The notes beneath the pieces were generated by a model, which was not told where the DNA came from, did not search any database, and was given only the letters and a program-made list of their open reading frames with translations. Shown one piece after another: positions 6,029 to 7,756 of a stretch of 7,756 nucleotides of DNA (positions within the stretch are counted from its first letter, which is position 1; every line of letters starts with the position of its first letter). This DNA is from QHYU01 sp041493955 (lineage in GTDB: Bacteria > Acidobacteriota > Terriglobia > Acidiferrales > UBA7541). The stretch spans positions 1 to 7,756 of the forward strand of contig JBGPZW010000153.1 of NCBI GenBank assembly GCA_041493955.1, in the 5' to 3' direction. A program made the position numbers and the translations under genes.

Positions 6029-6140
6029 CAGTCGTCAGCCGTCAGTTCTCAGTTTAGAGCAAGAGGCCACGCAGGCCGGGCGGTTGCGCGGGCAACTCGC
6101 TGCCGACAACTCTACACTGACAACTGAAAACTGAGAACTG
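6029..6140. repeat. 112-nt inverted-repeat element made of CAGTNNT heptads
   Basis: Left arm 6029-6059 and the reverse complement of 6110-6140 are both 31 nt and match at 24 of 31 positions, including a perfect 13-bp pair (6043-6055 with 6128-6140). Each arm is four heptads of the form CAGTNNT (one reads CAGCCGT) ending in TAGAG. The 50-nt centre (6060-6109) is GC-rich. The element begins one base after the HU/IHF stop codon and ends two bases before the HIT start codon, so it makes up the whole intergenic gap. It resembles a MITE- or REP-like dispersed repeat; as RNA it would form a long stem-loop between the two genes. Confidence 0.75.
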
Positions 6141-6141
6141 T

Positions 6142-6480
6142 TTAGCTCTGCGAAGGCGTTTTCGGCGAAGCGGGTCGCGCGGCGACGCCGCTGCCGTTGA
6201 CAAAGTCCTTGAGTTCCTTGCTGGGCTTGAAGAAGGGGATGCGCTTAGGGGGCACCTCGACCTTGGCGCCGGTCTTGGGGTTGCGCCCGGTGCGGCCGCG
6301 GCGCTGGCGCGTGCGGAAGCTGCCGAAGCCGCGGATCTCGATCTTGTCGCCGCCCTGCAGGGCGGAGATGATGCTCTCGAAAATCGTCTCCACGACGATC
6401 TCGGACTCTTTGCGCGGCAGTTCGGTGATGCGCACGACCTCTTCAACCAGGTCGGCTTTGGTCATGGTGGAATCGTTCAT
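6142..6480 (-). CDS. HU/IHF-family DNA-bending protein (IHF-beta-like)
   Basis: A 112-residue nucleoid protein that binds and bends DNA as a dimer. The helical N terminus starts MTKADLVEEVVR (6-17). The DNA-binding arm carries the family signature IEIRGFGSFRTR (48-59) and RTGRNPKTG (63-71), with Pro68 at the intercalating tip, and the body ends in PFFKPSKELKDFVN (82-95). A 17-residue Pro/Ser/Lys tail (96-112) extends beyond the usual 90-95 residues. RIPFFKPSKEL and the position directly after rpsA, as in the rpsA-ihfB order of E. coli, favour an IHF-beta-like assignment, but acidobacteria often have several HU paralogues and the partner cannot be named. The ATG at 6480 is kept because GCGGGG lies upstream; the ATG at 6465 has nothing suitable. 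A 182-nt gap with a possible promoter separates it from rpsA. Confidence 0.93.
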   Translation of the reverse strand: MNDSTMTKADLVEEVVRITELPRKESEIVVETIFESIISALQGGDKIEIRGFGSFRTRQRRGRTGRNPKTGAKVEVPPKRIPFFKPSKELKDFVNGSGVAARPASPKTPSQS

Positions 6481-6542
6481 GATTTTCTACCCCGCTTTTT
6501 ATCCCCTGCCGAGGTCAAACTCAAGTGGCTCTGCGTGTTTCG

Positions 6543-6587
6543 CCGGGGTCGGCCCCCCGGAGCACCCACCAGGCCCGCTGGCGGCCT
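6543..6587 (-). promoter_or_regulatory. Two GC-rich hairpins in the leader of the HU/IHF gene
   Basis: On the - strand a 5-bp hairpin AGGCC / GGCCT (6587-6571) is followed by a 6-bp hairpin CCGGGG / CCCCGG with loop GGCCGA (6560-6543). They lie between the candidate promoter and the start codon. Neither is followed by a T-run. They may shape the leader RNA; no known riboswitch fold was recognised. Confidence 0.3.
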
Positions 6588-6591
6588 CTGC

Positions 6592-6618
6592 ATATCATTA
6601 ATCCAACCAAAAGGTAAA
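6592..6618 (-). promoter_or_regulatory. Candidate promoter of the HU/IHF gene
   Basis: An AT-rich patch in otherwise GC-rich sequence carries TTTACC (6618-6613, four of six matches to TTGACA) and TGATAT (6597-6592) with a 15-nt spacer. It would give a leader of about 100 nt. The spacer is short and the match moderate, so this is tentative; read-through from rpsA is the alternative. Confidence 0.3.
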
Positions 6619-6662
6619 CGAAATTTGCAACGTCGCCCGGGGCAGCCCGGCCGTGGCGCCGG

Positions 6663-7756
6663 CTAGGCCGAGCCGCGCTTGGAATAGAAGACGTCACCGA
6701 GCGTGGCCGTGGGAGACGACTTCGACGACCGGTACTCTTCCATGTCGCGCCGCTCGGCCTGCTTGATGGCGGCGCGGAAGCTCAAGCCGATCTTGTGCTG
6801 CTCGGGGCTGAGCTTGATGATCTTGAAGTCGTACTCGTGACCGGGCTCGAGCTGCGTGGCGGGCTTCGGGCCGCGCGGGGCCTTGTCCGGCTCACCCTTC
6901 TTGCGGCGCTCCTCAATCTCGGAGATGTGGCAAAGGCCTTCGATGCCCTGGGCCAGCTCGACAAACGCGCCGAAGCCGGTCATCCGCGACACCTTGCCGC
7001 GCACCACATCGTTGACCTTGTGCGCGCCGAACCAACTGGCCCAGATGTCATTGACCTGCTTGACCCCGAGCGAGACGCGGCGGTTGGCCGTGTCGACCTT
7101 CAGCACGCGCGCCTCGACGGTGTCGCCCTTCTTGAATACTTCAGCAGGCTTCTTGACGCGCTCGGTCCAGCTGATGTCGCTGACGTGGATCAGCCCGTCA
7201 AAACCGTCTTCGATTTCGACGAAGGCGCCAAAGTCGGTAAGGTTGCGCACCTTCCCGGTAACCAGCGTGCCCACGGGATATTTTTCCGCCAGCGCCTGCC
7301 AGGGATCGGGCTGGGTCTGCTTAAGGCCCAGCGAGATGCGCCGCTGGTCGGGACGCACGTCCAGCACCACCACCTCGACCGCATCGCCCATCGCTACGAT
7401 TTTGGACGGATGCTTCAGCCGCTTCGACCAGCTCATCTCGCTGATGTGCACCAGGCCCTCAACGGCGGAGTCCAGCTCGACAAACGCGCCGTAGTCGGTG
7501 ATGCCCACCACTTTGCCGCTCACCCGCGCGCCCGCCGGGAAGCGCTCCGGGACCGCGGCCCAAGGGTCCGGCTGCAATTGCTTCCGGCCCAGCGAGACGC
7601 GCATCTTCTCGCGATCAAACTTCAGCACCTGAACTTCGATCTCTTGCTCCGGCGCCACGGCTTCCGAGGGATGCTTCAGCCGGCCCCAGGAGAGATCAGT
7701 GATGTGCAGCAGGCCGTCGAGCCCGCCCAGGTCCACGAACACGCCGTAGTCTGTGA
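6663..7756 (-). CDS. rpsA: 30S ribosomal protein S1, C-terminal part (runs off the right edge)
   Basis: The last 363 codons of rpsA; the 5' part lies beyond the right edge, and the reading frame enters with TDYGVFVDL, so the GTG at 7742 is internal and not a start. Four S1 (OB-fold) RNA-binding domains are visible, counted from that GTG: a partial one to about 55, then about 70-143 (GKVVGITDYGAFVEL), 156-230 (GKVRNLTDFGAFVEI) and 244-325 (GKVSRMTGFGAFVEL). They correspond to the last four of the six domains in E. coli S1. Linkers such as SLGxKQxxPDPW separate them. The last domain has a charged insert of about 20 residues after CHISEIEERRKKG, and the tail ends with TATLGDVFYSK. S1 tethers mRNA to the 30S subunit during initiation. 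It is followed by the HU/IHF gene, the same order as in E. coli. Confidence 0.97.
   Translation of the reverse strand, partial: TDYGVFVDLGGLDGLLHITDLSWGRLKHPSEAVAPEQEIEVQVLKFDREKMRVSLGRKQLQPDPWAAVPERFPAGARVSGKVVGITDYGAFVELDSAVEGLVHISEMSWSKRLKHPSKIVAMGDAVEVVVLDVRPDQRRISLGLKQTQPDPWQALAEKYPVGTLVTGKVRNLTDFGAFVEIEDGFDGLIHVSDISWTERVKKPAEVFKKGDTVEARVLKVDTANRRVSLGVKQVNDIWASWFGAHKVNDVVRGKVSRMTGFGAFVELAQGIEGLCHISEIEERRKKGEPDKAPRGPKPATQLEPGHEYDFKIIKLSPEQHKIGLSFRAAIKQAERRDMEEYRSSKSSPTATLGDVFYSKRGSA

Noticed and set aside
6515..6545. On the - strand ACGCAGAGCC recalls the conserved ACGCAAAGCC of the c-di-GMP-I (GEMM) riboswitch, tempting given the PilZ gene in the window
   Set aside because: The other required segments (the GGGCAAACC strand, a GAAA tetraloop closing a stem, the second stem) are not in place, so the match looks accidental.
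6631..6650. Small CCGGG/CCCGG hairpin just after the rpsA stop as a terminator
   Set aside because: Only 5 bp and no T-run follows; such short GC palindromes are common by chance in this composition.
1..7756. A defence island, mobile element, biosynthetic cluster or other multi-gene novel system
   Set aside because: All genes but one belong to familiar chromosomal families, there are no integrase, transposase, toxin-antitoxin, CRISPR or phage signs, and the spacing suggests mostly separate transcription units.

Overview
The window is an ordinary, gene-dense stretch of a high-G+C bacterial chromosome (about two thirds G+C by eye, with strong third-position G/C in the real genes). Protein style points to an acidobacterium or close relative: a PilZ protein, an aldo/keto reductase with a GINVID...NYR motif, a UvrC-like protein without its C-terminal half, and intergenic repeats of the CTGAGCGAAGCGAG and CAGTNNT kinds. 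This assignment is an inference. I see no insertion sequence, phage gene, CRISPR array, rRNA or tRNA, and no convincing new multi-gene system.

Layout. On the + strand at the left edge is a PilZ (c-di-GMP-binding type) gene, cut by the window and broken by a frameshift near 155-170. It is followed by an intact alpha/beta hydrolase (536-1216). Everything to the right is on the - strand. Reading in the direction of transcription from the right edge: the 3' part of rpsA (ribosomal protein S1), an HU/IHF-type DNA-binding protein, a HIT-family nucleotide hydrolase and a small zinc-ribbon membrane protein. Then come an acyl-CoA dehydrogenase, a UvrC-like protein and an aldo/keto reductase. The reductase converges on the hydrolase, with a hairpin between them at 1248-1264.

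How the genes relate. rpsA followed by an IHF/HU gene is the same order as rpsA-ihfB in E. coli. HIT and zinc-ribbon genes are 17 nt apart and probably co-transcribed. The acyl-CoA dehydrogenase, UvrC-like and reductase genes are separated by gaps of roughly 100 nt that hold their own promoter-like or repeat sequences, so they look like single transcription units rather than one pathway.

The points most worth a second look are the UvrC-like protein, which keeps the cysteine cluster and UVR motif but seems to lack both nuclease active sites; a 112-nt inverted-repeat element of CAGTNNT heptads that exactly fills the gap between the HU and HIT genes; a REP-like hairpin repeat at 3733-3762; a possible leaderless start for the UvrC-like gene; and the frameshifted PilZ gene. 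All intergenic stretches are shorter than 300 nt.
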